Positions 43,705-53,145 of a DNA stretch of 64,000 nucleotides are shown in pieces (position 1 is the stretch's first letter; every line of letters begins with the position of its first letter). Under the pieces are notes generated by a model that was given only the letters and a program-made list of their open reading frames with translations, was not told where the DNA came from and did not search any database. This stretch comes from Thermosporothrix hazakensis (lineage in GTDB: Bacteria; Chloroflexota; Ktedonobacteria; Ktedonobacterales; Ktedonobacteraceae). The DNA lies in assembly GCF_003253565.1 (NCBI RefSeq), contig NZ_QKUF01000028.1, forward strand, positions 1-64,000. Direction: 5' to 3'. Position numbers and translations under genes: made by a program.

Positions 43705-45708
43705 TTAGAGTTGTTTTTGTAGTCGTCGGGCTTCGGTATTCTGTGGATCGTGTGCCAGAGCCTCTTCGACCATCTTTCGGGCCTCATGTTTTTTGTTCAA
43801 CTTCAGATACGCTGTTGCTAGCGCACTGTAGGTTTCCGAGATCCGGGGGTTTGCCTGTCGCGAGCGTTCCAGTGCACCGAGCGCATATTTCCATTCACGA
43901 TTATGCATGTGGGCTCGTCCCAGTGCGTACCAGGCATCCCAGAGTGACGGATCAAGTCGTGTTGCTTGCTGAAGCGTCTTGATTGCTGCCGGGATTTGTT
44001 TTTCTTCCAGTTGGAGACGCCCAAGCGCTGACAGCAGCAGCACATGATTGGGATTGATTTGCAGGCCATCCTGGAACCAGGTTTCGGCGTTGCGTTTCAT
44101 TCCCTGCTCAAGGGCAATGCTGCCAAGCTGGTAGTAGATTGCCGGGTCCTGAGGGGCGAGAGAACGCGCCTTTTGAAAGGCCGCACTGGCTTTCTCCAGG
44201 AGCCCCAGATCCCGGTAACAGAGACCAAGCTGAAAGTGAGCGTCAATGCCATCTGCTTTATACTTTAAAGCCTGCTCAAACTGTTCTGCGGCGTAGCGCA
44301 TATTGTCGGTAAAGGCTTTTTGATTGATGCTGCGGACGGCCTGCCCATACTGACGATACGAGCGACCGAGGTTGTAGTATGTGTCGTATGGCGGAGCACC
44401 AAGACTGAGCGCCTGCTTGAAATGGCTGACCGCGCCAGCATAGTTTTTGCTGGCCAGTTGTTGGAGCCCATCCCGATAGGGCTGCATGGGATCACCCATC
44501 GAGGTCGCAGGTCGTGCCGCGTTATTTGAGCTGACCGGACGGGCCCGGATCGGTTGACGAGCGACGGGCCGGGGCTGAATTGGCTGACGGACGGGGCGGG
44601 CCTGAATACGCGAATGCCGCTGCTGCGGAGGCGCGACGGCGACACCCTGAACCAGTGGTTGTCCATCTCGCTTGCAGAACTTCGCGCCAATACGATTCTG
44701 ATAGCCACACTTTGGACAGATCAGCCCGGAGACAGCGCTTCCGGCTGGTGTGGTCGAGATGGTGGCTTTGTTGGGCATGGACGGAATCTGCACGGTTGTC
44801 GGGGTGAAAGGCACATTGGGCAGGCAGGAAAAAAGCGCGGTACGCATGGCATCGGCATTTTGAAAGCGGTGCGCGGGCTCCTGCTGCATGGCCTTGATAA
44901 TAACCTGCTCCACCGGGCACACCGTTTTCCCTCCGACCTGAATGGTGCGGAGAGCGGGATTCTTCGCCAGGATACTCCCCGGTGCTGGTGTTTGAATGGG
45001 CTCGGGTTCGTAGTTGGTCAGCAGATGATACATGGTTGCGCCAAGCGAGTAGATATCCGAGCGCGCATCTGTCTGAACCAGCCGACCGGGATTGTCGGCG
45101 GAGCGGCGCTGTCCGGGCATTGTAATGGAGCCGAGATGCTCGGGTGACGCGTATGAGATGGTCCCCAGGTTCTCGGTATTGGTGCGCTTGTTGGGATCAA
45201 AACGGCGCGCGATTCCGAAGTCGATTAACTGGACCTCGTTATCAGGCGTGATCATAATGTTACCTGGCTTCAGATCGCGCAGGATAATGGGCGGTACGCG
45301 TGAATGAATATAGCTGAGCGCCTCGCAGACCTGGATCATCCATTTGATGACCTGTTCCTCGGGGAGCGGCTTATTTGCGTCCTCAAGGATTTTCTCCAGG
45401 CTCCGTCCGGGGACGAACTCCATCGCAAAGTAATAGTTCCCCCGATCCTGGAAGGGAAGCTTCAGAGAAGCAATACGCGGATGCTTCAGGTCACGAAGTA
45501 ACTCGATTTCTTTATGAAAACGATCGATCGCTGCATTGCGCTCTTCTTCGCTTGTATTGGGATTAACGAGTAACTCTTTGACTGCATAATAGTATGGGGG
45601 ATTGGTGCCCACCTGGGCAACTTTATAGACGGTTCCCATCCCCCCTTCGCCTAATATTTGAACTATTTTAAATTTTCCATCAAGGATTGTACCGATCGGG
45701 AGAGCCAT
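43705..45708 (-). CDS. Ser/Thr protein kinase with zinc ribbon and TPR repeats
   Basis: 667 residues. Kinase domain at about 8-290: LGEGGMGTVYK, YAVKELL (Lys), LRDLKPGNIM, IDFGIAR. The usual HRD histidine is Leu (LRD), while Asp, Lys and Asn of the loop are kept. A zinc ribbon follows at about 331-354 (CPKCGYQNRIGAKFC), then a basic Arg/Pro linker and about seven TPR repeats to the end. No membrane helix, so it is cytoplasmic; the TPR array likely binds partners. ATG 45708 (MALPIGTILDGKF) fits the family, though a ribosome site is poor (GGAG very close); TTG starts exist upstream. Confidence 0.9.
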   Translation of the reverse strand: MALPIGTILDGKFKIVQILGEGGMGTVYKVAQVGTNPPYYYAVKELLVNPNTSEEERNAAIDRFHKEIELLRDLKHPRIASLKLPFQDRGNYYFAMEFVPGRSLEKILEDANKPLPEEQVIKWMIQVCEALSYIHSRVPPIILRDLKPGNIMITPDNEVQLIDFGIARRFDPNKRTNTENLGTISYASPEHLGSITMPGQRRSADNPGRLVQTDARSDIYSLGATMYHLLTNYEPEPIQTPAPGSILAKNPALRTIQVGGKTVCPVEQVIIKAMQQEPAHRFQNADAMRTALFSCLPNVPFTPTTVQIPSMPNKATISTTPAGSAVSGLICPKCGYQNRIGAKFCKRDGQPLVQGVAVAPPQQRHSRIQARPVRQPIQPRPVARQPIRARPVSSNNAARPATSMGDPMQPYRDGLQQLASKNYAGAVSHFKQALSLGAPPYDTYYNLGRSYRQYGQAVRSINQKAFTDNMRYAAEQFEQALKYKADGIDAHFQLGLCYRDLGLLEKASAAFQKARSLAPQDPAIYYQLGSIALEQGMKRNAETWFQDGLQINPNHVLLLSALGRLQLEEKQIPAAIKTLQQATRLDPSLWDAWYALGRAHMHNREWKYALGALERSRQANPRISETYSALATAYLKLNKKHEARKMVEEALAHDPQNTEARRLQKQL

Positions 45709-45901
45709 ACTCCGTGCGCTCAACCTTTCTGAACTAATATCCCCTATAAGTGTAAGCAACGTGCAATAGGCAGTCTGGCAGAGTGTTGGGAGATGCCTGA
45801 TGCGGTTCCGCTATCTCACGGTGCAGCCTCCCCTCGGGTCAGGAGGGAAAAGATGCGCGCTTCTCTGTTCGTTTTGCATATGCAGGCGTAGATATACCGG
45901 A

Positions 45902-46774
45902 TCAACAGGCGTTGACATGCACAATAATGGCGGTAATGTTATCCTCGCCGCCGTTTCTGTTCGCCTGTTCAATCAGCTTATCGCAGATTGCCTGAGGGGA
46001 GCCTGTTTCGATAATAATACGCTCTATGTCTGGATCGCGGACCATTTCCCACAGGCCATCCGAGCAGAGGAGAAACGTGTCTCCCGGCTGTGCGATTTCA
46101 TGGAACACATCAACTTCGATCCGGGCATTGCCCCCACCTAAAGAGCGATAGATCAGGTTGCGCTGTGGATGGGTATAGACATCGTCCGGGGCGATCTGGT
46201 GGGTTTCCACCAGACGTTGCACAACCGAGTGATCTTTCGTCAGGCGTGTGAGCTTGCCCTTGCGAAAGAGATATGTGCGGCTGTCACCAACATTGCCAAT
46301 ATAGACGTGTTCGCCCTGAAGTAATGCCACAGTGACGGTGCAGCCCAGACCCCGGGCCGAAGCCTTTTCTTCACCGTATCGGTTAATCTTCCGATTGGCC
46401 TGCTGGATAGCAGCCTTCAGTTGCTCTTCCATCGCCTGAGCCATATGGGTATCTGCGAGCTTGCTCGTTTGCGGGGACTGTCCCTGATTGCTGGTGTCGG
46501 CTTTTTGTGTCTGCTGGAGCACTGCCCGGTCTATTTTGATTGTTGGTTGTTCTGAAATTGGCTTAAAGATGTGATCCAGGCCCTGGCTGATTGTTTCGAC
46601 AGCGATACGGCTGGCGATTTCACCTGCCTTATAGCCTCCCATTCCATCAGCAACAATAAAAAGACCACGGTCGCCGTCTTCCGCCGACTCTACGCGCTTA
46701 TAGACGTAGTCTTCATTCTGTTCTCGTTGTCGACCGACATCGGTTTTATCAGCGGCGGTGAGTTTAAACTGCAT
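45902..46774 (-). CDS. PP2C-type Ser/Thr phosphatase (Stp/PrpC-like)
   Basis: 290 residues, essentially one PP2C domain: QNEDYVY, FIVADGMGGYKAG, IGNVGDSRTYLF, CSDGLWEMV, GGEDNITAI. An insertion of about 50 residues (Gln/Ser/Asp-rich) in the middle is unusual. ATG 46774 (MQFKLTAADKTDVG) has TGAGGTACGTACCA upstream; the frame extends to 46864 but that part covers the promoter. First gene of the signalling block. Confidence 0.9.
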   Translation of the reverse strand: MQFKLTAADKTDVGRQREQNEDYVYKRVESAEDGDRGLFIVADGMGGYKAGEIASRIAVETISQGLDHIFKPISEQPTIKIDRAVLQQTQKADTSNQGQSPQTSKLADTHMAQAMEEQLKAAIQQANRKINRYGEEKASARGLGCTVTVALLQGEHVYIGNVGDSRTYLFRKGKLTRLTKDHSVVQRLVETHQIAPDDVYTHPQRNLIYRSLGGGNARIEVDVFHEIAQPGDTFLLCSDGLWEMVRDPDIERIIIETGSPQAICDKLIEQANRNGGEDNITAIIVHVNAC

Positions 46775-46825
46775 TGGTACGTACCTCACAGGAGCAGGAA
46801 TGCTTTTAGAGAAATTTCCATGCTC

Positions 46826-46855
46826 ACTATAGCATATAGCTAGTATATATGACAA
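46826..46855 (-). promoter_or_regulatory. candidate promoter of the signalling block
   Basis: Minus strand TTGTCA (46855-46850), 18-base spacer, TATAGT (46831-46826); leader about 45 bases to the PP2C ATG. Confidence 0.45.
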
Positions 46856-47114
46856 TTGAGACATCCCCGCGTGTGTGCATATATGAATATGATATGTATA
46901 TACTTTCTTCTCTATTTATGTGTATCAGGACATGTGAGGCTACCCGTACGGTGCTCCTGTCTTTATACCCATTCCATCACAACTGTGGGATTACCTGCGA
47001 GCGAACAGAGATGATAGCATTCTCCCTTCTGCCTGTGCGCTACAACTGCAATTGTCTATACTCAATACGCGCCAGCCCGCAAAAGGTTGTGCAAACCAGT
47101 AGCTCATTTTTCCT

Positions 47115-47154
47115 TGAAAAAAGAAAAGAGGAACCGCATGCCGGGCGGCTCCTC
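47115..47154 (-). terminator. intrinsic terminator of der
   Basis: Minus strand stem GAGGAGCCGC / GCGGTTCCTC (one G-T pair) with a 7-base loop, then TTTTCTTTTTTC. About 27 bases after the der stop. Confidence 0.8.
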
Positions 47155-47181
47155 TCCTGTATCAGCTTTTCGCGGGAAGGG

Positions 47182-48600
47182 CTATCGTGTCTCTTTCTCG
47201 CCACGGGCACGGAACTGAAGGCGAATTCCTGTTCCTTTGAAACCGAAGGCGTCACGCAGCCGGTTTTCCAGATAACGAGTATACGAGAAGTGTACGCTTT
47301 CCGGGTCGTTCACAAAGAAGACAAAGGTTGGCGGGTTGACCCGGGCCTGAGTCGCATAATAGATCTTGAACGGTTTATGCCGGATAATGGTTGTGTGATG
47401 ATGGCGAACTGCTTCCTGAACAACCTCATTCAGACGTGAGGTGGAGACACGCAGGTAGCGCATATCGGCGATATTCAGGGCCGTGCGCAGAATCGATTGA
47501 ACATGATAGCCGGTTTTGGCCGAAGCAAAGATCACCGGGGCATATGGAATAAATTTCAGATCTTCTTCCAGTTGCTTACGCATCTCCTCGGCCTCTGGAA
47601 TCTCCTCATCCGGGCGCGGGTAGATGCCTTCACGCTCCGCGGCGCGCTGTTGTTGGGCCAGATCCCATTTATTCACGATTACGATCACGCCTTTGGACTG
47701 TTCAAGAATCTCGCCCGCGATGTGGGTATCCTGAGCGGTCAGGCCCTCGGAAGCATCAATCAGCAGCAGGGCAATGTCGCAGCGCTCAATAGCCCGCGAT
47801 GTGCGCAGCACGCTGAACTTCTCGATGCCCGGCGTGATACGACCACGGCGCCGAATACCGGCGGTATCGATCAGCTTGAGCTTGCGTCCTTCAAACTCGA
47901 AGGTGGTGTCAATGGCATCGCGAGTTGTGCCGGGAACATCGCTGACAATCGAGCGTTTGAAGCCCAGAATGGCGTTCAACAGCGAGGATTTTCCCACGTT
48001 CGGACGCCCAACAATCGCGATGCGCGGAATCTCTTCCTCGTCCTCTTCCTCTTCTCCTTCCTCTTCGGGAGGCAGTTCTTCTACGATGCGGTCAAGAAGA
48101 TCGCCGGTGCCAATGCCGCTGATTGCAGACACAACAATGGGCTCTCCCAGGCCGAGGGCGTAGAACTCAACGGAATCCTGGCGGCGGGCCTCGTTGTCTG
48201 CCTTGTTGGCGGCAAGAATAACCGGCTTGGTTGCAAAGCGGCGGAGTAAGTCCGCAACTTCTTCATCGGCGGCGGTGATCCCGGAACGGGCATCAACCAT
48301 AAAGACAATCACATCGGCTTCTTCAATCGCAAGTTGCGCCTGCGCCTTGACGTGATCCATGATATCGCCTGGTTGCCCTGTGAGCCCGATCTGTCCTACC
48401 GGAACACCGGAGCCAAGTTCGAGGCCACCTGTGTCGATAAGTGTAAACTCGCGCCCATTCCAGTCGGTATCACCATAGAGGCGATCACGGGTTGTACCAG
48501 GCATATCTTGAACGATGGCGAGACGCTCGCCAATCATGCGATTAAAAAATGTGGATTTGCCGACATTGGGACGGCCTACAATGGCGACAAGTGGCTTCAT
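47182..48600 (-). CDS. der: ribosome-associated GTPase Der (EngA)
   Basis: 472 residues with two tandem GTPase domains: first GRPNVGKSTF at 8-17 with NKAD, second GRPNVGKSSL at about 203-212 with NKWD, then a KH-like C-terminal domain. It is required for 50S subunit assembly. The linker between the G domains is very acidic (a run of Glu and Asp around residue 180), longer than in E. coli. ATG 48600; upstream GGAAGGGCGCA. Confidence 0.95.
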   Translation of the reverse strand: MKPLVAIVGRPNVGKSTFFNRMIGERLAIVQDMPGTTRDRLYGDTDWNGREFTLIDTGGLELGSGVPVGQIGLTGQPGDIMDHVKAQAQLAIEEADVIVFMVDARSGITAADEEVADLLRRFATKPVILAANKADNEARRQDSVEFYALGLGEPIVVSAISGIGTGDLLDRIVEELPPEEEGEEEEDEEEIPRIAIVGRPNVGKSSLLNAILGFKRSIVSDVPGTTRDAIDTTFEFEGRKLKLIDTAGIRRRGRITPGIEKFSVLRTSRAIERCDIALLLIDASEGLTAQDTHIAGEILEQSKGVIVIVNKWDLAQQQRAAEREGIYPRPDEEIPEAEEMRKQLEEDLKFIPYAPVIFASAKTGYHVQSILRTALNIADMRYLRVSTSRLNEVVQEAVRHHHTTIIRHKPFKIYYATQARVNPPTFVFFVNDPESVHFSYTRYLENRLRDAFGFKGTGIRLQFRARGEKETR

Positions 48601-48633
48601 TGCGCCCTTCCACCCTTTCTATGTAGTTTTAAG

Positions 48634-48665
48634 AAGGGCATCTCAGCACTACCCGAGATGCCCTT
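48634..48665 (-). terminator. hairpin between prs and der
   Basis: Perfect 11-bp stem AAGGGCATCTC / GAGATGCCCTT with a 10-base loop. On the minus strand CTTCTTAAAAC follows; a modest terminator for prs, about 145 bases after its stop. Confidence 0.55.
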
Positions 48666-48808
48666 TGCTCTCTTGAGGACTGTTGTTTGTTATAAACGGT
48701 ATGATATCAGGAGGCATTATAGCATAAACTAACGTTCCTGGGTATGAGAGGTAAAAGAATAAGAGCTGTTTCAGCGTAGAGAGAATGGATTTGTTCTGTT
48801 TCCTTTCA

Positions 48809-49747
48809 TCAGTTAAAGAGCTCAGAGACTGAGCGGCCGTCATGAATGCGGCTGATCGCGCCTGCAAGCAGTTCTGAGACGGAGAGGACAACCAGTTTAG
48901 GCAGGCGTTTCGCATCCGGTGAAGGAATGGTATCGGTGATAACCAGCTCCTCAATGGGCGCTTTTGCGAGGCGTTCAATAGCGGGTCCAGAGAAAACGCC
49001 GTGGGTGGCGCATAGATAGATCTCGCGTGCTCCGTGCTCTCGGACCATGCGTGCCGCCTGCGTGATAGAGCCGGCAGTATCAATCTCATCGTCAACGATC
49101 AATGCGCGGCGCCCCTCAACGTTACCAATGAGTCCCAGGGCTTCGGTTGTGCCATCGTTGCCGAGGCGGCGCTTCTCGACAATTGCCAGAGGTGCGCCCA
49201 GACGATCGGCCAGCTTGCGGGCCTTTTTCGCGAACCCTTCATCGGTGGAGACAACCGTCAGATCAGAGATATTCTTGGCGGCGAAGTAGCGGGCCTGAAT
49301 GGTTTGCGCGGTTAGCTCATCAACGGGAATGTTAAAAAAGCCCTGGATCTGACCTGCATGCATATCCATTGAGACAACACGCTGTGCACCAGCCACCGTA
49401 ATACAATCTGCGATCAGGCGGGCGGTAATGGGCACACGCGGCTGATCCTTTTTATCAGTGCGGCCATAAGCGTAGTAGGGAATAACAGCGGTAATTCTGG
49501 CGGCTGATGCTCGTTTCAACGCATCAATCATGATGAGTAGTTCCATGATTGAGCGGTTGACTGGTGAACTGAAGGGTTGAATCACAAAGACATCGTGTCC
49601 GCGCACATTTTGATTGATTTTCACAAAAATATTTTCATTGCTAAATTGAAAAACATCCGCCTTCCCGAGCGGAATATGCAGATGTTCGCAAATGTCAATT
49701 GCCAGTTGTCGATTCGCGTTCCCGGTAAAAATACTTAGTTTGTCCAC
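48809..49747 (-). CDS. prs: ribose-phosphate pyrophosphokinase
   Basis: 312 residues. Makes PRPP from ribose 5-phosphate and ATP. KLSIFTGNANRQLA at the start, the flexible-loop region around YARTDKKDQPR, and the PRPP-binding loop ALIVDDEIDTAGS are all present. GTG 49747 is the start, with AGGAGGTGCCCT before it. Monocistronic or upstream of der. Confidence 0.95.
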   Translation of the reverse strand: MDKLSIFTGNANRQLAIDICEHLHIPLGKADVFQFSNENIFVKINQNVRGHDVFVIQPFSSPVNRSIMELLIMIDALKRASAARITAVIPYYAYGRTDKKDQPRVPITARLIADCITVAGAQRVVSMDMHAGQIQGFFNIPVDELTAQTIQARYFAAKNISDLTVVSTDEGFAKKARKLADRLGAPLAIVEKRRLGNDGTTEALGLIGNVEGRRALIVDDEIDTAGSITQAARMVREHGAREIYLCATHGVFSGPAIERLAKAPIEELVITDTIPSPDAKRLPKLVVLSVSELLAGAISRIHDGRSVSELFN

Positions 49748-49857
49748 AGGGCACCTCCTGGTTTTTCAGTATACCATATCAGGGAGGTGACCGCACCTGT
49801 TGACATGTACAGAGAGGAAAAAGGCTCTCACGCTCAAAAGGACCACCAGAAAAGAGA

Positions 49858-49886
49858 TGCCGCTTCAAGAATCAGGAGAAGCGGCA
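49858..49886 (-). terminator. hairpin after the YggT-family gene
   Basis: Perfect 9-bp stem TGCCGCTTC / GAAGCGGCA with an 11-base loop, 14 bases after the stop; a short T-stretch follows on the minus strand. Confidence 0.45.
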
Positions 49887-49900
49887 CTCTGTTGCTTTGC

Positions 49901-50389
49901 CTAGTTGGGCGCTTCCTCCGGGCTGGAGATGAGGATTTGCAGGAAGCGGCGAATTGCCCAGAAGATAAGGAAGTAGATGAGCATGGCAATGAGGGTTGAC
50001 CACTCAAATGCCTGATCTTGCCGAATAGACGGTGATGGCACAATAGAACGGAACGGGAAAAGAATGATATCGGTCAGCGAGTACAGGAAACCTGCAAACA
50101 GGTTGCCGCTGGATGCGCCGATCAGCTTCAACAGGAAGCGAAGCACAAGCGCGACTTCCAGGACTGTAGTAAACCACTGGAGAAAGTCGATCAGCTTTCC
50201 GATCGCATATTTCACGGTGCGAGCCTCTTCCTGCCGTTCAAGGTCAATCTCAGGGGCAGGATCACCCGCAGGTGGCGGTTGTTGCTGAGGGGGAAGAGAA
50301 GGTTGCCGCATGGGCAGATCCTCCATCCGTCCCGCCCTGTTCTGCATATCTGCCTGACCGGTAGGTTCTTCATAGGGATTATTGCGCAT
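49901..50389 (-). CDS. YggT-family membrane protein
   Basis: 162 residues. The first 55 are a Pro/Gln-rich soluble segment, followed by three or so membrane helices with the YggT pattern (VLRFLLKLIGA, LYSLTDIILFPFRSIVP). Family function is unclear, with links to cell-division gene clusters and membrane integrity. ATG 50389 is used; ATG 50347 and 50311 are in frame. The soluble N-terminus is longer than in typical YggT. Confidence 0.8.
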   Translation of the reverse strand: MRNNPYEEPTGQADMQNRAGRMEDLPMRQPSLPPQQQPPPAGDPAPEIDLERQEEARTVKYAIGKLIDFLQWFTTVLEVALVLRFLLKLIGASSGNLFAGFLYSLTDIILFPFRSIVPSPSIRQDQAFEWSTLIAMLIYFLIFWAIRRFLQILISSPEEAPN

Positions 50390-50613
50390 CCTGCCAATCC
50401 TCCAACACGCGGTTATGGCATTTCTTCAGCCCACACTGCGTGGCCGAAGAGAATGCGAATACCTGTAGCAAACAAGGGCGGACAATAGAGCAAACAGCAT
50501 ACAAGCACTATCCGCATTGTTGTCTCAGCTCTTAGCTACATTGTCCTGCACGCTGCAATTATAACATTAATTCCGCTCTTGTTGCTACAGGTATGTTTCG
50601 ATGTTTTCTTCTC

Positions 50614-52383
50614 CTATTTGCCTCCAGGCTCAGGATTGGCGGGGCAGCTTACATCATTTCGCGCCAGCAGGATCACGCCATCTGTCTGTTTGATGGTACA
50701 GAAGAGATGTGTTTCGCGAATCTGGTTGAGCATCTCAAAGGTACTTCCGCGCATATCGGCGGGCACAATATTGCGCACATCCACAATTACATACTCAACG
50801 GTATGCATATTGCCGTCAAGCGTGAGATAGGTGATAAACGGGAAGACGGTCACATATTGCCGTCGTGTCAGATGTGGATTGAGCGTGGCACTGGCCGAGA
50901 CCGAAGCCGTATCCGGGATCATGGTCAGCAGTTCTTCAATGCGCTGCTCCCGCGTGCCGGGTGTATGATCCGCGAGCAGCCAGTTGTATTTAGGATACAT
51001 AATAAAGTTGTTGAGTAGCACCATGAGCACTACCAGCCCACAGATCACCCACTGCATCACGGTAGGAGTAATGACCCGCGAGAGGTCGGTCATCCGCTCA
51101 TGAAAGCTTTTTCGGCGCAGGGCTCCCTCTTCTACAATTGCCAGCACGCCGGGGCGTACCATCGTCACCGGGCGGGTTGACCAGAGGTTGCGAGCGGCGC
51201 GTGTCAGGGCAAGCTGTATGCCTTTGATTGGCTTGACTACAAAGCCCGGCCAGCTTGAACGCTGCGCCTGTGCTGTGTCGCCGACGATCAATGGAATCGG
51301 CTCAACCGTTTCGCCGTGGCGAACCTGCCACCAGGCTACAAAGCGAGCCAGACCATGAATTGTGGCAAGCGTGACGAATGGAATAATGGGAGCATTGTAG
51401 TGATAAATGCCGCTGTAAAGCTGCGGGCTATTGGTGTTTAGCAGATTAATCGCCAGATCGGGCAGCGCGGGTAGTAACCACTCAATGGCCAGCAGGCCGA
51501 AGAAGCCGCCACTGCGGAACAGGCCAACCAGATAGAAGAGGCGATCCAGCGTTACAAAGAAAGTGAAGAGGATCATCGGGTGACGCAGGATGTTCTTGAT
51601 CGCGTCTCCGGGGGTGTCGCCAAGCTCTACATAGCGATACCAGAAATTGTTCCCCTGATTGCCAGGGTAAAGCTGCTTCATCAACAGAAACGCGCCTGCA
51701 CTCCATGCGATGCCCCCGACGAAGAGGGCAAGGCCGAGCCGCGGGCGCTTGTACTTCCACATGACCAGCAGGCCAAAGAGACCAACTACAGCAGGAATCT
51801 CTTCCTTACAGGAGGCCGCCAGAACACAGAAGAGAATAAAGAGCACAAATCGTCGTTTTGTCAGCGCCCAGGCTGCAAAAAGCATGAATGGCGCAACCAA
51901 CGCGACCGGGTGAAAGTCAAAGATATTCACGCCGATCAGGGCTGGCGAAAAGAGATAGCCAATCGCCATCCCGGTGGCCAGATAGGGAAATCTGGGGATA
52001 AAGTAGCGTGTTAGCGCATAGACTGGGAGCGCTCCGAGAGCCAGCATAGCGGTCTGGAGCGTCAACAGCATACGTGGATCGGCCCAGATCAGATAGAGCA
52101 GCGATATCGGCAGGAGAATCGGTTCGACATGCTGGGCTAATCGCAGTGGCGGGCCGAACCAGTCAACTCCCTGGTTTGTCCACTGAAATGGACGTCCATG
52201 CAGCGTATTCCAGACAACCTGATCCATATTCCCCAGGTCAAAGGCTGTAGCGCGGAACGTGGTATAGCGCAGGATCGATTCATAGTTGATCCATCCGAAA
52301 TAGACCACTATCGCGAGACAGGCCAGAAGAAAGGCAAGGCGTGTCTGGTGTTTTTGTAGAAAAGAGAAGGAGAACCGCTTCAT
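50614..52383 (-). CDS. DUF2079 polytopic membrane protein
   Basis: 589 residues with about 11 membrane helices. The signature after helix 1 (FDLGNMDQVVWNTLHGRPF) and the acidic HVEPILLP segment are typical of DUF2079, a GT-C-like family of unknown substrate. The C-terminal third is a soluble outer domain. It probably acts on lipid-linked sugars at the membrane. TGAGGTCTG precedes ATG 52383, seven bases behind the DUF457 gene. Confidence 0.85.
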   Translation of the reverse strand: MKRFSFSFLQKHQTRLAFLLACLAIVVYFGWINYESILRYTTFRATAFDLGNMDQVVWNTLHGRPFQWTNQGVDWFGPPLRLAQHVEPILLPISLLYLIWADPRMLLTLQTAMLALGALPVYALTRYFIPRFPYLATGMAIGYLFSPALIGVNIFDFHPVALVAPFMLFAAWALTKRRFVLFILFCVLAASCKEEIPAVVGLFGLLVMWKYKRPRLGLALFVGGIAWSAGAFLLMKQLYPGNQGNNFWYRYVELGDTPGDAIKNILRHPMILFTFFVTLDRLFYLVGLFRSGGFFGLLAIEWLLPALPDLAINLLNTNSPQLYSGIYHYNAPIIPFVTLATIHGLARFVAWWQVRHGETVEPIPLIVGDTAQAQRSSWPGFVVKPIKGIQLALTRAARNLWSTRPVTMVRPGVLAIVEEGALRRKSFHERMTDLSRVITPTVMQWVICGLVVLMVLLNNFIMYPKYNWLLADHTPGTREQRIEELLTMIPDTASVSASATLNPHLTRRQYVTVFPFITYLTLDGNMHTVEYVIVDVRNIVPADMRGSTFEMLNQIRETHLFCTIKQTDGVILLARNDVSCPANPEPGGK

Positions 52384-52389
52384 CAGACC

Positions 52390-52989
52390 TCAAATAACTA
52401 ATATTGATTGCCAGATACCGAGCAGCACAAGGATAATAAATCCCCAGACAACGACGTGTTCAACCCAGGTTCCAGTTTTGAACCGCATATCAGGTCGCGG
52501 GGGAATTCCAAAGCGTTTACGGTACGGCCAGAAAAGGGGGACCCCGCCCTCGGTTAAGGAATCACAGGCGATGTGGACGATACATCCAAAAAGGACCCCG
52601 AAGAATACAACGTGCGATAAGCTTACGATATGCGCAGGAGCCTGTAAACCGCGCGTACCCAGTAAAAATATTACCACTTGTTCCAGGCCGATGGCCAGCA
52701 ATGAGCCTAACGCTAACCCGAGAAGGCTATGAAAAATCGTTCTATGCCCTGCCACATGCTGAATTGTCCTACTGATCCAGCCAAAACGACGACCAAGCAT
52801 GCTTCGTGCGTTATCAATATCTGGAAGCAACGCGCCGAAGCCAACTGCCGAATAGAAGACAGCTTTTTTCACGACCAATGCGAGGGGAACAGATGTAGCG
52901 AGTGTCAGAGGGTCTCCTGAGAGGTGAACGAAGCTATCCAGTACAACGCCTGCTGCCAGGCCCATTAAGAGGTGCGAGCGACCTTCCAT
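52390..52989 (-). CDS. DUF457 membrane-bound metal-dependent hydrolase family protein
   Basis: 199 residues, four membrane helices. Metal-type residues are spread as in the family: SHLLMG near the start, LLPDIDNARSMLG, HRTIFHSLLG and IVHIACDSLTEGGVPLFWPY. E. coli YdjM belongs here; the true reaction is unknown. CAGGAGAGTCAAGATC precedes ATG 52989. Probably cotranscribed with the DUF2079 gene. Confidence 0.85.
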   Translation of the reverse strand: MEGRSHLLMGLAAGVVLDSFVHLSGDPLTLATSVPLALVVKKAVFYSAVGFGALLPDIDNARSMLGRRFGWISRTIQHVAGHRTIFHSLLGLALGSLLAIGLEQVVIFLLGTRGLQAPAHIVSLSHVVFFGVLFGCIVHIACDSLTEGGVPLFWPYRKRFGIPPRPDMRFKTGTWVEHVVVWGFIILVLLGIWQSILVI

Positions 52990-53145
52990 GATCTTGACTC
53001 TCCTGCTTGCGCGGTGTAAAGCGCTTTTTCTCCATTAACGAAACGCATAGGTTATTGTAGAGTGTTCTCGAATTGCTGTCAACTGAAGTTATTCGCCCTC
53101 TTGCATCGGGAGACACACGAGGTGCAGGAAAAGAGGAAGCGACGC

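Larger units (their letters stand above)
46775..47181. other. spacer between der and the PP2C gene
   Basis: About 400 bases without a gene. It holds the PP2C promoter (46826-46855) and the der terminator (47115-47154). The stretch 46860-47110 is AT-rich and shows no conserved feature to me. Confidence 0.55.
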
